Below are positions 56,889 through 64,000 of a stretch of DNA of 64,000 nucleotides, piece by piece. Position 1 is the stretch's first letter; the number at the start of each line of letters is the position of its first letter. The translations under genes were made by a program, and so were the position numbers. Origin of the DNA: Synergistaceae bacterium UBA1037 (GTDB lineage Bacteria; Synergistota; Synergistia; Synergistales; Synergistaceae); the NCBI GenBank assembly GCA_002316795.1, contig DCEE01000020.1:29574-93573 (forward strand). Direction: 5' to 3'. Below the pieces are notes generated by a model. That model saw nothing but the letters and a program-made list of their open reading frames with translations, was not told the DNA's origin and did no database searches.

Positions 56889-58307
56889 ATGAAATTTATG
56901 AAGGCCATTATGAGGATGACCAGGCTCAGAGGCAAGGCAGATCTGGGTAAAGGCCCTGTCCTGGGTACACTTATAAAACTGTCGATACCATCCATAGCGA
57001 TGGTGCTCTTCCATACCCTTTTCCATCTTGTTGATACGGTCTTTATCTCATGGCTTGGTGAGAGCCACATGGTGGCGATATCCTACACCTTCCCCGTTCA
57101 GATAGGAGTATTCGCTATCCTCGAAGGGGTCGGCAACGGTATGACGTCTCTCTGCGGAAGAAGGCTGGGTGAAGGCAACCTTGAAGAGGCAAGAAACACC
57201 GCGCTCGCTGCCATGGGCTTTGCTTACCTGCTCTGTTTGATATGGATACCATTCCTCTTCCCATACACCTCGAACATCTTTTTCAGGACGCTTGGCGCAT
57301 CTGACCCGGATACCCTGCGGCAGGCCTGGCTTTACAATATGTGGATACCGCCGACTTTCATCCTTATCAGCTTCTCGTATGTAGTGAACTCGGTCTTCAG
57401 GTGTCAGGGAAACACGATGATACCCCTCAAATATTTCCTGATCGCCAACGGCCTTAATATCGTCCTTGACCCGATATTCATTTTCACTTTCGGGTGGGGG
57501 ATAACGGGCGCTGCCGCTGCGACATTCGTGGGCAGGGCGGCCGGGATCGTCTATCTTATAAAAAAATTAAAAACGGACAGTGAAATACAGCTGCCTTTCA
57601 AGCCCTGCATAAAACTTTCGATGATGCCCCTGTGGGGAAAGATCTCAGCAATAGGATTCCCCGTCACCCTTTCTACAGCAAGCGTAGCCCTGGGGATGGG
57701 AAGCGTAAACAACATACTCTCAGGCACCTTCGGACCTCAGGCTGTGGCTGCATGGATGGTGGGGCTTAGGGTCGAGGACCTGGCCTTCAATACTTTAATG
57801 GGAATAAACGACGCGCTTGTCCCTTTCCTCTCGTTCAACTACGGCAGGCGCGACCTTAAGAGAATGAAGAGGGGAATAAGGTCCGGACTTATAATAAGTA
57901 CCGTGATCACCGGCGGGCTCGGACTGATCGTCTGTCTCTTCCCCTTCCCTGTCATTCAGCTTTTTCGGCCTTCGGAGGATATAGCAAGGATCGCCGCAAA
58001 TGCGATACGGATAACCATATCAGGATATCCCATGGTCATTTACAGCGTCATATACAACGCTCTTTTTGTCGCGACCGGGTTTTCGACATTCGGGCTGCTT
58101 ACTCAGATATTCCGTTCCCTGATGATCAGGGTCCCTGCGGCTCACTTTTTGTCGGGCATACTTACCATTGACCATATTTGGTGGTTCCAGCCGATATCAT
58201 TTTTGGGAGCAGCTTTAATAACAGGACTTTTTTCATGGATACTTCTGCGCAAGTTAAAGCGGGATATGGATGATCCCAAGGTTTCCCCCAGTGTAAAGAT
58301 TTTTTGA
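56889..58307 (+). CDS. MATE family efflux transporter
   Basis: 472-residue membrane protein with 12 segments. The pattern GPVLGTLIKLSIPSIAMVLFHTLFHLVDTVFIS begins the first MatE domain and a second repeat starts near IGFPVTLSTASVALG. Sodium- or proton-driven export of drugs or metabolites. The ATG at 56889 with AAGGGGAATCC upstream is chosen over the TTG at 56847. Divergent from ptb, with TATAAT at 56853-56858 as likely -10. Confidence 0.9.
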   Translation: MKFMKAIMRMTRLRGKADLGKGPVLGTLIKLSIPSIAMVLFHTLFHLVDTVFISWLGESHMVAISYTFPVQIGVFAILEGVGNGMTSLCGRRLGEGNLEEARNTALAAMGFAYLLCLIWIPFLFPYTSNIFFRTLGASDPDTLRQAWLYNMWIPPTFILISFSYVVNSVFRCQGNTMIPLKYFLIANGLNIVLDPIFIFTFGWGITGAAAATFVGRAAGIVYLIKKLKTDSEIQLPFKPCIKLSMMPLWGKISAIGFPVTLSTASVALGMGSVNNILSGTFGPQAVAAWMVGLRVEDLAFNTLMGINDALVPFLSFNYGRRDLKRMKRGIRSGLIISTVITGGLGLIVCLFPFPVIQLFRPSEDIARIAANAIRITISGYPMVIYSVIYNALFVATGFSTFGLLTQIFRSLMIRVPAAHFLSGILTIDHIWWFQPISFLGAALITGLFSWILLRKLKRDMDDPKVSPSVKIF

Positions 58308-58308
58308 C

Positions 58309-58336
58309 TTGACTTTATTTATTAAAATGATATAAA
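58309..58336 (+). promoter_or_regulatory. Promoter of the iorAB operon
   Basis: TTGACT (58309-58314), 16 bases, TATAAA (58331-58336), starting right after the MATE stop codon. Confidence 0.65.
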
Positions 58337-58337
58337 C

Positions 58338-58475
58338 ATTCTGGCAGGAAGAGGGGAGCCTTTTCCGGCGAGAGAAGAGCAAAGATGAAGCTCCACAGAA
58401 TAGAATAGAATAGACAAGGCAAGGAAAACTCTTAAACTTATCAGGAGCCTGTCATTTCTATGGCGGGCTTCTTTT
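58338..58475 (+). promoter_or_regulatory. Structured iorA leader ending in a terminator-like stem
   Basis: Nested pairings: ATTCTG (58338-58343) with CAGAAT (58396-58401), GGAGC (58355-58359) with GCTCC (58390-58394), CTTTTC (58360-58365) with GAGAAG (58372-58377). A three-fold AGAAT repeat follows (58397-58411). A 12-pair stem (58443-58454 with 58461-58472, three G-U pairs) then runs into TTTTG, 21 bases before iorA. This resembles an aptamer plus expression platform, but no known riboswitch class was recognised. Confidence 0.4.
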
Positions 58476-58496
58476 GTACATTGAGGAGGGCTGTTA

Positions 58497-60290
58497 ATGT
58501 CCAAACGAGTTTGTATGGGTAACGAGGCGATAGCACTCGGAGCTGCGAGGGCGGGGGTCAGCGTCGTATCGGGCTACCCCGGCACTCCGTCGACCGAAAT
58601 TATTGAGACTTTGATCCGCGAAAAGATACCCGGTATTGAAGTCCAGTGGTCAACAAACGAAAAAACAGCTTTGGAAGTGGCTGCGGGAGCCGCATACTCC
58701 GGGATCAGATCGATGGTCACGATGAAGCAGGTCGGACTGAACGTCGCTGCAGATCCTTTGATGAGCCTTTCGTACGTTGGTGTTGAAGGCGGGATGGTAG
58801 TCGTAGTCGCGGACGATCCGGGTCCGTGGTCCTCACAGACCGAGCAGGATACCAGGCATTTTGCCAAATATGCGAACTTGCCTGTATTTGACCCGTCATC
58901 GCCTGAAGAGGCATATGAGATGGTCTCATATGCATTCGGCCTCTCCGAGGAATTCAGGCTGCCCGTGTTCCTGAGACCGACCACGAGGGTCTGCCATGCC
59001 AGCGCCACAGTGGATTTGGCGGATGTACCTGCCCCTAAGCCCGCCTCAGGTTTTGTTAAACGATCCGACTGGATCATTTTTCCCGCGCTTTCTTACAGAA
59101 AACATGGCGAACTTGAACAAAAGCAAAAACTGATATCTGAAAAATTAGGGACCCTTCCCTTTAACAGGGTCATAAAAGGCGGAAGGATAGGCATAGCCGT
59201 ATCGGGAATATCCTATCTCTACCTGATGGAAGTCATAAAGGAGTTCGGACTGGACCTTACAGTATTCAAGGTCGGCACCCCCTATCCGATCCCGGCAGAG
59301 CCGGCAGAGGAATTCTTATCATTAGTCGACCGGGTCATGGTGATCGAAGAACTGGATCCGGTGATTGAGGAACAGCTCTTGCTGCTCTCTGCAGGCAAAA
59401 AGGAGATACTGGGCAAAATGACCGCCCATCTTCCCTGCAACGGCGAATACGGTTTTGAACTGATCAGGGATACAGTTCTCAAATTTGCTGGAGTCAAGGG
59501 TGAAGATCCACTGATGGCAGAAATCCCTGTACTTCCCGTCAGACCGCCGGTGCTCTGCGCCGGGTGTCCCCACAGGGCATCCTTCTATGCGGCCAAGACA
59601 GCTGCCAAAAACTTTGAAAAGACAGTCTACTGCGGCGATATAGGCTGTTACACCCTTGGCAACGCCGCGCCGCTCAACACGGTCGACACTTGTCTCTGCA
59701 TGGGCGCAGGAATAACGATAGCACAGGGGATAAAGCTGGCGGAAAAAGAGACCAAGTGCATTGCCTTCATAGGTGACTCGACCTTTTTCCATACCGGGAT
59801 ACCCGGAGTTATAAACGCAGTTTATCAGAACACCGACATAACGATAGCGGTGCTCGACAACCACACGACTGCAATGACAGGAGGCCAGCCGCACCCCGGA
59901 ACGGGAAGGACCGCGATGGGCATGCCGGCAAAGCCGCTTGATATAGAAAAAATCTTGAGGGCATGCGGAGTGGAGCACATATCGACAGTTGACCCGTTCA
60001 AATACGATGATACTGTCGATGCCTTCAAAAACGCTCTTGAGCACACAGGGCCTTCGGCTGTTATTGCAAAAGCGCCCTGCATTGCCCTCATAAGGCTTCC
60101 GAAAACCGTACGAAGAGTCAACGGAGCCTGCATTGGCTGTCTCAAATGCATAAAGCAGCTGGGGTGTCCCGCAATGTCTGCAGGTGAAGACGGAAAAGTG
60201 TCGATCAATGAGCCCATATGTACAGACTGCTCCCTTTGCGTGAATGTCTGCCCCGTGGGTGCCATAAAGAGGGTGGACAGAGATGCTTAG
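58497..60290 (+). CDS. iorA: Indolepyruvate:ferredoxin oxidoreductase, alpha subunit
   Basis: 597-residue thiamine-pyrophosphate enzyme that oxidatively decarboxylates aryl pyruvates (from Trp, Tyr, Phe) to aryl-acetyl-CoA and reduces ferredoxin. The N-terminal pyrimidine-binding domain starts GNEAIALGAARAGVSVVSGYPGTPSTE; the TPP-binding domain has CGDIGCYTLG and FIGDSTFFHTG; the C-terminus has two [4Fe-4S] motifs (CIGCLKCIKQLGC, CTDCSLCVNVC). Start after GGAGG. It overlaps iorB by eight bases. Confidence 0.95.
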   Translation: MSKRVCMGNEAIALGAARAGVSVVSGYPGTPSTEIIETLIREKIPGIEVQWSTNEKTALEVAAGAAYSGIRSMVTMKQVGLNVAADPLMSLSYVGVEGGMVVVVADDPGPWSSQTEQDTRHFAKYANLPVFDPSSPEEAYEMVSYAFGLSEEFRLPVFLRPTTRVCHASATVDLADVPAPKPASGFVKRSDWIIFPALSYRKHGELEQKQKLISEKLGTLPFNRVIKGGRIGIAVSGISYLYLMEVIKEFGLDLTVFKVGTPYPIPAEPAEEFLSLVDRVMVIEELDPVIEEQLLLLSAGKKEILGKMTAHLPCNGEYGFELIRDTVLKFAGVKGEDPLMAEIPVLPVRPPVLCAGCPHRASFYAAKTAAKNFEKTVYCGDIGCYTLGNAAPLNTVDTCLCMGAGITIAQGIKLAEKETKCIAFIGDSTFFHTGIPGVINAVYQNTDITIAVLDNHTTAMTGGQPHPGTGRTAMGMPAKPLDIEKILRACGVEHISTVDPFKYDDTVDAFKNALEHTGPSAVIAKAPCIALIRLPKTVRRVNGACIGCLKCIKQLGCPAMSAGEDGKVSINEPICTDCSLCVNVCPVGAIKRVDRDA

Positions 60291-60876
60291 CAGTATAGTC
60301 ATAGCAGGTGTGGGCGGCCAGGGAACGCTGCTTGCCTCGAGAATACTTTCGGAGGCGGCACAGAGAAGGGGCCTATTTGTCCGGACTTCGGAAACTATAG
60401 GGATGGCGCAGAGGGGCGGATGTGTCTCCAGCCACCTTAGGATAGGCTCTGAAGAGATCTCGCCCGTAATACCGCTCCGTCATGCCGACATCCTTATAGG
60501 ATTTGAGCCTGCCGAAGCAGCAAGACAGATCAACAGGCTTAAGCCCGGCGCATCGGCTGTAGTGAACACAGACTGCATAGTCCCTACAAATGTTGCCCTG
60601 CGCCTGGGAGAGTATAACTGTGATCAATACATAGATGCCATCAAAAGGAATATCAGGCGGGTATTTTTTATTAATGCCGCCTCCCTGGCGATCAAAGCGG
60701 GAGACGCAAAGACCCTCAACATGGTGCTCCTAGGACTTTCATCCGGCGCTGGCATGCTTCCGTTCAGCGATTCAGAGATAGCCGCGGCTATGAAGTGCTG
60801 CATCAAACCGGGGCTGCTTGAAATGAACAGAAAGGCCTTCATGCTGGGGGCTGAGACGGCGGGAAATCTGACATGA
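60283..60876 (+). CDS. iorB: Indolepyruvate:ferredoxin oxidoreductase, beta subunit
   Basis: 197-residue gamma-type domain of 2-oxoacid oxidoreductases: GVGGQGTLLASRILSEAA (about 9-26), TSETIGMAQRGGCVSSHLRIG and the LIGFEPAEAAR block. It completes the IorAB enzyme encoded by the overlapping upstream gene. Confidence 0.94.
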   Translation: MLSSIVIAGVGGQGTLLASRILSEAAQRRGLFVRTSETIGMAQRGGCVSSHLRIGSEEISPVIPLRHADILIGFEPAEAARQINRLKPGASAVVNTDCIVPTNVALRLGEYNCDQYIDAIKRNIRRVFFINAASLAIKAGDAKTLNMVLLGLSSGAGMLPFSDSEIAAAMKCCIKPGLLEMNRKAFMLGAETAGNLT

Positions 60877-60951
60877 GAGGTATATGCATTAAATAAATAA
60901 AAATTAGAATTAAGAAGAAACAGTATCAAAAGAAGAGCGGAGCTGAGAGCA

Positions 60952-62181
60952 ATGAACGAATTGTCAATAATGAGCCAGTGTTTTGCCCAGGTGAGAAGAG
61001 TTGCGAGATGCAGTCCGATGTATATCGAAAAGTTTAAGGATATCCCCGTCGATACCATGATGACGAAGGACCAGTTCGAGACGCTGCCTTTCACCACAAA
61101 ACAGGACCTCCGGGACGCATATCCGATGGGGATGCAGTGTGTCCCCAACGGACAGATCGTGAGGGTGCATTCTTCATCCGGAACTACGGGCGTTCCTGTG
61201 ATCATTCCTTACAGCAGCCAGGATATTGAGGATTGGGCGGTAATGATGGAAAGGTGTTACCAGTTCGCAGGAGTCACAAGGGAAGACAGGGTCCAGGTCA
61301 CGCCCGGATTTGGCCTGTGGACGGCCGGGCTGGGTTTTCAGGCAGGTGCGGAACGTCTGGGAGCCATGGTCATCCCGACCGGAAGCGGAAACACGGACAG
61401 GCAGCTCCAGCTGATGCGGGACCTTCAGTCGTCAGTTCTTATCGGTACATCGTCCTACGGACTCCTTATCGCCGAAGAGGTCGACCGCAGGGAGATGAGA
61501 GACGACATTAAACTGAAAAAGGGCATTTTCGGATCCGAAAGATGGGGAGACAAGGTGAGGGAACGTATCTACAGGAGCCTGGGCATAGAGTTTTTCGACA
61601 TCTACGGCCTTACAGAGATATACGGACCCGGCATAGCCATAGATTGTCCGGAACATACAGGTATGCACTACTTCAGTGATTTCATCTACTGTGAGATCAT
61701 CGATCCGGCAACAGGCAGGGTGCTGTCTGACGGAGAGCAGGGGGAGATCGTGATCACTACCTTCAGGAAGGAAGCTGCTCCGCTCATACGTTACCGGACC
61801 CACGATATTTCACGCATCGTCCCGGGAACCTGTCCCTGCGGTTCGCCGTACCCCAGGCTTGACAGGATAGTCGGCAGAAGCGACGACATGATCAAGGTAA
61901 AGGGTACGAACATTTACCCGGCGCAGGTGGAGGCAATACTTAGAAATATTGACGGCTTCTCGAGTGAATACAGGATAATCCTCGACAACGAAGACCTGAG
62001 GGACAGGATGATCGTTCAGGCCGAAGCTTTTGACGGGACCGAGACGGAAGAGCTCGAGAGGGAGCTGGAAAGAGCCTGTAAATCGGGTCTGGGGATCAAG
62101 ATCATACCTGAGGTCATGAAGATAGGAGACCTCCCGAGGAGCGAGAAGAAGACCAAAAGGGTGATAGACAACAGGGGATAG
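60952..62181 (+). CDS. Phenylacetate-CoA ligase family protein
   Basis: 409-residue adenylate-forming enzyme of the PaaK family: VHSSSGTTGVPVIIPYS (phosphate loop, about 67-83), FDIYGLTEIYGPG, and the C-terminal RIVGRSDDMIKVKGTNIYPAQVE. Lying 75 bases after iorB, it probably interconverts arylacetyl-CoA made by IorAB with the free aryl acid; run toward the acid it could yield ATP, though these enzymes are classically AMP-forming in the ligase direction. Start after GGAGC. Confidence 0.88.
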   Translation: MNELSIMSQCFAQVRRVARCSPMYIEKFKDIPVDTMMTKDQFETLPFTTKQDLRDAYPMGMQCVPNGQIVRVHSSSGTTGVPVIIPYSSQDIEDWAVMMERCYQFAGVTREDRVQVTPGFGLWTAGLGFQAGAERLGAMVIPTGSGNTDRQLQLMRDLQSSVLIGTSSYGLLIAEEVDRREMRDDIKLKKGIFGSERWGDKVRERIYRSLGIEFFDIYGLTEIYGPGIAIDCPEHTGMHYFSDFIYCEIIDPATGRVLSDGEQGEIVITTFRKEAAPLIRYRTHDISRIVPGTCPCGSPYPRLDRIVGRSDDMIKVKGTNIYPAQVEAILRNIDGFSSEYRIILDNEDLRDRMIVQAEAFDGTETEELERELERACKSGLGIKIIPEVMKIGDLPRSEKKTKRVIDNRG

Positions 62182-62206
62182 CGCCAGGCAGAAAAAAACA
62201 ACATAT

Positions 62207-62247
62207 GCGGACCCCGGGGCAGTTGGTGGAATCAGCCCGGGGTCCGC
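62207..62247. terminator. Strong hairpin between convergent paaK-like and rnhA genes
   Basis: Perfect 12-bp arms GCGGACCCCGGG (62207-62218) and CCCGGGGTCCGC (62236-62247). On the minus strand a run of seven T follows after ATATGTTG; on the plus strand the tail is A+T-rich. Probable bidirectional terminator. Confidence 0.65.
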
Positions 62248-62266
62248 TGAGATATAATAATAAAAA

Positions 62267-62662
62267 TCACTTTGCCCCGTCGATGCCTTCATTGGATAAC
62301 ATGTCGGCACGCTTGTTCTCTTCCCTGGGTATCCAGTTGTAGGATATATCCATCCCCTCGGCAAGATCCCACGCTTCCCGCGCAAGGAGCCTGAGGTGAG
62401 GAAGGTTTATCTTCCACTGCCGCGAGATCTGGCTGACTACAAGCTTGCTGTCCCCGAAAACCCTAAGGGAGCTCACCCCGTGATTTTTTGCCGCTTTGAG
62501 CAGCATTATCAGAGCCATGTACTCGGCTTCGTTGTTGGTCTTATCACCAAGGAAACGTGATGCCTCCCATACGACCTTTCCCTCTTCATTTATCAAAAGC
62601 GCTCCGGCTCCTGCTTTTCCGGGGTTGCCTCTTGAGGCACCGTCAAAATAACCTTCCATCAA
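62267..62662 (-). CDS. Ribonuclease HI family protein
   Basis: 131-residue RNase H fold: FDGASRGNPGKAGAG (first Asp at 7), Glu in NNEAEYMAL, Asp in VFGDSKLVVSQI and Asp in ENKRADMLSNEG, the four acidic residues of the active site. It lacks the basic handle of E. coli RNase HI, as in the short bacterial/archaeal type. It removes RNA from RNA-DNA hybrids. Confidence 0.88.
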   Translation of the reverse strand: MMEGYFDGASRGNPGKAGAGALLINEEGKVVWEASRFLGDKTNNEAEYMALIMLLKAAKNHGVSSLRVFGDSKLVVSQISRQWKINLPHLRLLAREAWDLAEGMDISYNWIPREENKRADMLSNEGIDGAK

Positions 62663-62732
62663 TATCCCTCTCCCACACTCAGATAGATGCGCTATACTTT
62701 ATTATTATATATTACTGCATCGGGGGAATAAT

Positions 62733-63212
62733 ATGGCTTCTCTTAAAAAGACAAACGCTGTAAGGATCCTGGAAAACGCAAAGATCCCCTTTGAACTGAT
62801 CGAGTACGAGGTCGATGAAAGCTCGCTCTCGGCGGAGGATGCTGCCTTAAAAACAGGTGTTCCGGAGGAACAGACGTTCAAGACGCTTTGCGCAAGGGGT
62901 GACAGGACGGGTGTTATGATGGTATGCCTGCCCGCCGGCAGGGAACTGGACTTCAAGGCTCTCTCCGCTGCAAGCGGCAACAAAAGCTCCGAACTCGTTC
63001 CGCTAAAGGAAGTACAGCCGTTAACCGGCTACATCAGGGGAGGCTGCTCCCCGCTGGGGACAAAAAAGAAGTATCCGGTTTTTATTGATGAAAGCGCACG
63101 CATGTTCGAATTCATGACTGTGAATGCAGGGCAGAGAGGGCTTCTCTTTAAACTGAAGCCTGACGACCTTATCGCTGCCACCGGAGCTAAAACAGCCGGG
63201 ATCGTAAGATAA
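62733..63212 (+). CDS. ybaK: YbaK-type aminoacyl-tRNA deacylase
   Basis: 159-residue YbaK/ProX-fold protein: KTNAVRILENAKIPFELIEYEVDE at the N-terminus, VFKTL-like QTFKTLCARG, and GYIRGGCSPLGTKKKYPVFID at about 100-120. YbaK clears Cys-tRNA(Pro) made by prolyl-tRNA synthetase. GGGGG precedes the ATG at 62733. Divergent from the RNase HI gene. Confidence 0.9.
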   Translation: MASLKKTNAVRILENAKIPFELIEYEVDESSLSAEDAALKTGVPEEQTFKTLCARGDRTGVMMVCLPAGRELDFKALSAASGNKSSELVPLKEVQPLTGYIRGGCSPLGTKKKYPVFIDESARMFEFMTVNAGQRGLLFKLKPDDLIAATGAKTAGIVR

Positions 63213-63217
63213 TATAA

Positions 63218-63265
63218 AAGAGCAGGGCACCCAAAAGAGGATCGCCCGGCTCTTACATTTTTGGC
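63218..63265. terminator. Terminator between convergent ybaK and the nitroreductase-like gene
   Basis: AAGAGC-A-GGGC (63218-63228) pairs with GCCC-G-GCTCTT (63244-63254), followed by ACATTTTT on the plus strand and TTTTATATT on the minus strand. Confidence 0.65.
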
Positions 63266-63279
63266 CTGTTTTATTTGCC

Positions 63280-63909
63280 CTATTGGAAGCCTACAGGCAT
63301 TATTGCAATTATTCTTGATAGCGGGCCGATGTTCAGCAGGTTTATCAATGTCTCCCTGTTGAAGGATTGAATGTAACGTGTCTTCATGCCCAACGCTCCC
63401 GCTGCAAGGTAAACATTCTGGGTCATAGCCCCTACAGCTGTTTCCGCCCAGCCTTCTATGCGCGGTCCGCTTCCTTTTGTCGCGAAAATAAAAATACACG
63501 GCGCCGAACCTACGAACTCCTGCCTTGCGGCCCGTGAGATCGAATTTTTGTCTGATAGCATCTTAAGCATATTCTTTTCAGGGTCGTATACATAAGATCC
63601 GCTTTTAAGAAGCACATAGAGGCTTATGTATGGATCCGACCCCATTGCGAAGGCCACGGTCCAGCCCTTGCCGTTCCTGTTTCTCCCAGTTGCAGCCCAA
63701 ATCAGAGTGGAGAGTTCCTTATGCGAGGGCTCCCTCTCTTCGAATGCCTTCTGCGCAGCGGAAGATCTCTCCTCGATCGCCCTGAAGAGGCTCATCCCTC
63801 CCTCTTTTTCCGGAGATGTGAGCATGATGTCCGAAGTGACCGCCTCCGACATTCCGGCAGAGATCCCAAACAACAGAAAAAACATTACTGACAGAAATAT
63901 GTTTTTCAT
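63280..63909 (-). CDS. Exported nitroreductase-fold protein (SagB-like)
   Basis: 209-residue protein with a signal peptide (hydrophobic at about 4-20, likely cleaved near SEA-VT) and a nitroreductase-type domain: MSLFRAIEERSSAAQKAFEEREPSHKELSTLIWAATGRNR resembles the FMN-binding N-terminal part, and WAETAVGAMTQNVYLAAGALGM the later conserved helix. The usual Arg-Arg-Ser motif is Glu-Arg-Ser-Ser here. Export of an FMN-type enzyme is unusual; the substrate is unknown. GGAGG precedes the start. Confidence 0.7.
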   Translation of the reverse strand: MKNIFLSVMFFLLFGISAGMSEAVTSDIMLTSPEKEGGMSLFRAIEERSSAAQKAFEEREPSHKELSTLIWAATGRNRNGKGWTVAFAMGSDPYISLYVLLKSGSYVYDPEKNMLKMLSDKNSISRAARQEFVGSAPCIFIFATKGSGPRIEGWAETAVGAMTQNVYLAAGALGMKTRYIQSFNRETLINLLNIGPLSRIIAIMPVGFQ

Positions 63910-64000
63910 AAGAGCCTCCTTTCAGGGCCTGATGCCCTTTGACAGGATATTGTAAATTTATAATTGGTCTGAAGCGGTGCTACCAGGCCTTTTCATATAT
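63910..64000 (-). other. Upstream region of the nitroreductase-like gene
   Basis: Last 91 bases. It holds the GGAGG site of the minus-strand gene and A+T-rich sequence suited to a promoter (TATAAT-like at about 63958-63964). Nothing else was recognised. Confidence 0.3.

Noticed and set aside
58397-58411. Three-fold AGAAT tandem repeat
   Set aside because: Short microsatellite-like run inside the iorA leader; too small to call a repeat element by itself.
59322-60302. 326-codon open frame on the minus strand
   Set aside because: Antisense to iorA, whose domains and iron-sulfur motifs are intact across the same region.

Overview
This window is bacterial chromosome that reads like an amino-acid-fermenting, diderm anaerobe, most likely of the Synergistota. 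That assignment is an inference from gene content, not from a phylogenetic marker. The grounds are genes for amino-acid catabolism (serine dehydratase, indolepyruvate oxidoreductase, arylacetate-CoA ligase, butyrate kinase with phosphotransbutyrylase), sodium-pump decarboxylase subunits, an iron-only hydrogenase, rubrerythrin, lipid A aminoarabinose genes (which need an outer membrane) and signs of selenium use. No rRNA, tRNA, CRISPR array, phage or intact insertion sequence was seen.

Layout. 1-1382: end of a carboxyltransferase gene and a transaldolase. 1402-1759: an unusual inverted array of 11-nt phased repeats between two convergent genes. 1776-7065 (minus): a complete lysW-lysX-lysY-lysZ-lysJ-lysK set, the amino-group-carrier-protein route to lysine or ornithine, with a promoter and structured leader and an internal terminator between lysX and lysY. 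7428-10612: [FeFe] hydrogenase and two-subunit serine dehydratase. 10667-15120 (minus): branched-chain amino acid ABC transporter. 15287-25319 (minus): an arn operon for aminoarabinose-modified lipid A, with arnA split in two and an IlvD/Edd dehydratase at its end. 25542-28397 (minus): nucleobase permease plus mocA and yqeC, a pairing associated with selenium-dependent molybdenum hydroxylases. 28527-31910 (plus): a tryptophan-specifier (UGG) T-box controlling a four-gene ECF transporter. 31907-37560: MrfA-type helicase, TSUP permease, MBL hydrolase, DtxR-type regulator, BioY with a BirA-like operator, and a DUF554 protein.

37676-52344 carries metabolism and transport genes: an O-acetylhomoserine sulfhydrylase, PpnP, NudC, an M48 protease, CobO, rubrerythrin, an Aas-like fusion lacking acyltransferase motifs, a decarboxylase beta subunit and several exporters. 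52508-52677 is a small MITE-like element with terminal inverted repeats and flanking direct repeats. 52699-54685 holds a TlpA-CcdA thiol redox pair, an HdeD-like membrane protein and, hidden by an in-frame TGA, a 47-residue candidate selenoprotein with a Cys-Pro-Pro-Sec motif and a SECIS-like hairpin. 54803-58307: butyrate kinase, phosphotransbutyrylase, MATE exporter. 58309-62181: a structured leader followed by iorA-iorB and an arylacetate-CoA ligase. 62267-63909: RNase HI, YbaK and an exported nitroreductase-like protein.

How it fits together: tryptophan and branched-chain amino acids are imported (ECF and Liv systems), deaminated and oxidised to acyl- or aryl-CoA (IorAB), and energy is recovered through CoA ligase, butyrate kinase, sodium-pumping decarboxylation and hydrogen metabolism. 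The lysW cluster indicates that lysine or arginine is nevertheless made de novo, by a route that is rare in bacteria. The candidate selenoprotein and the yqeC-mocA pair both point to selenium use.
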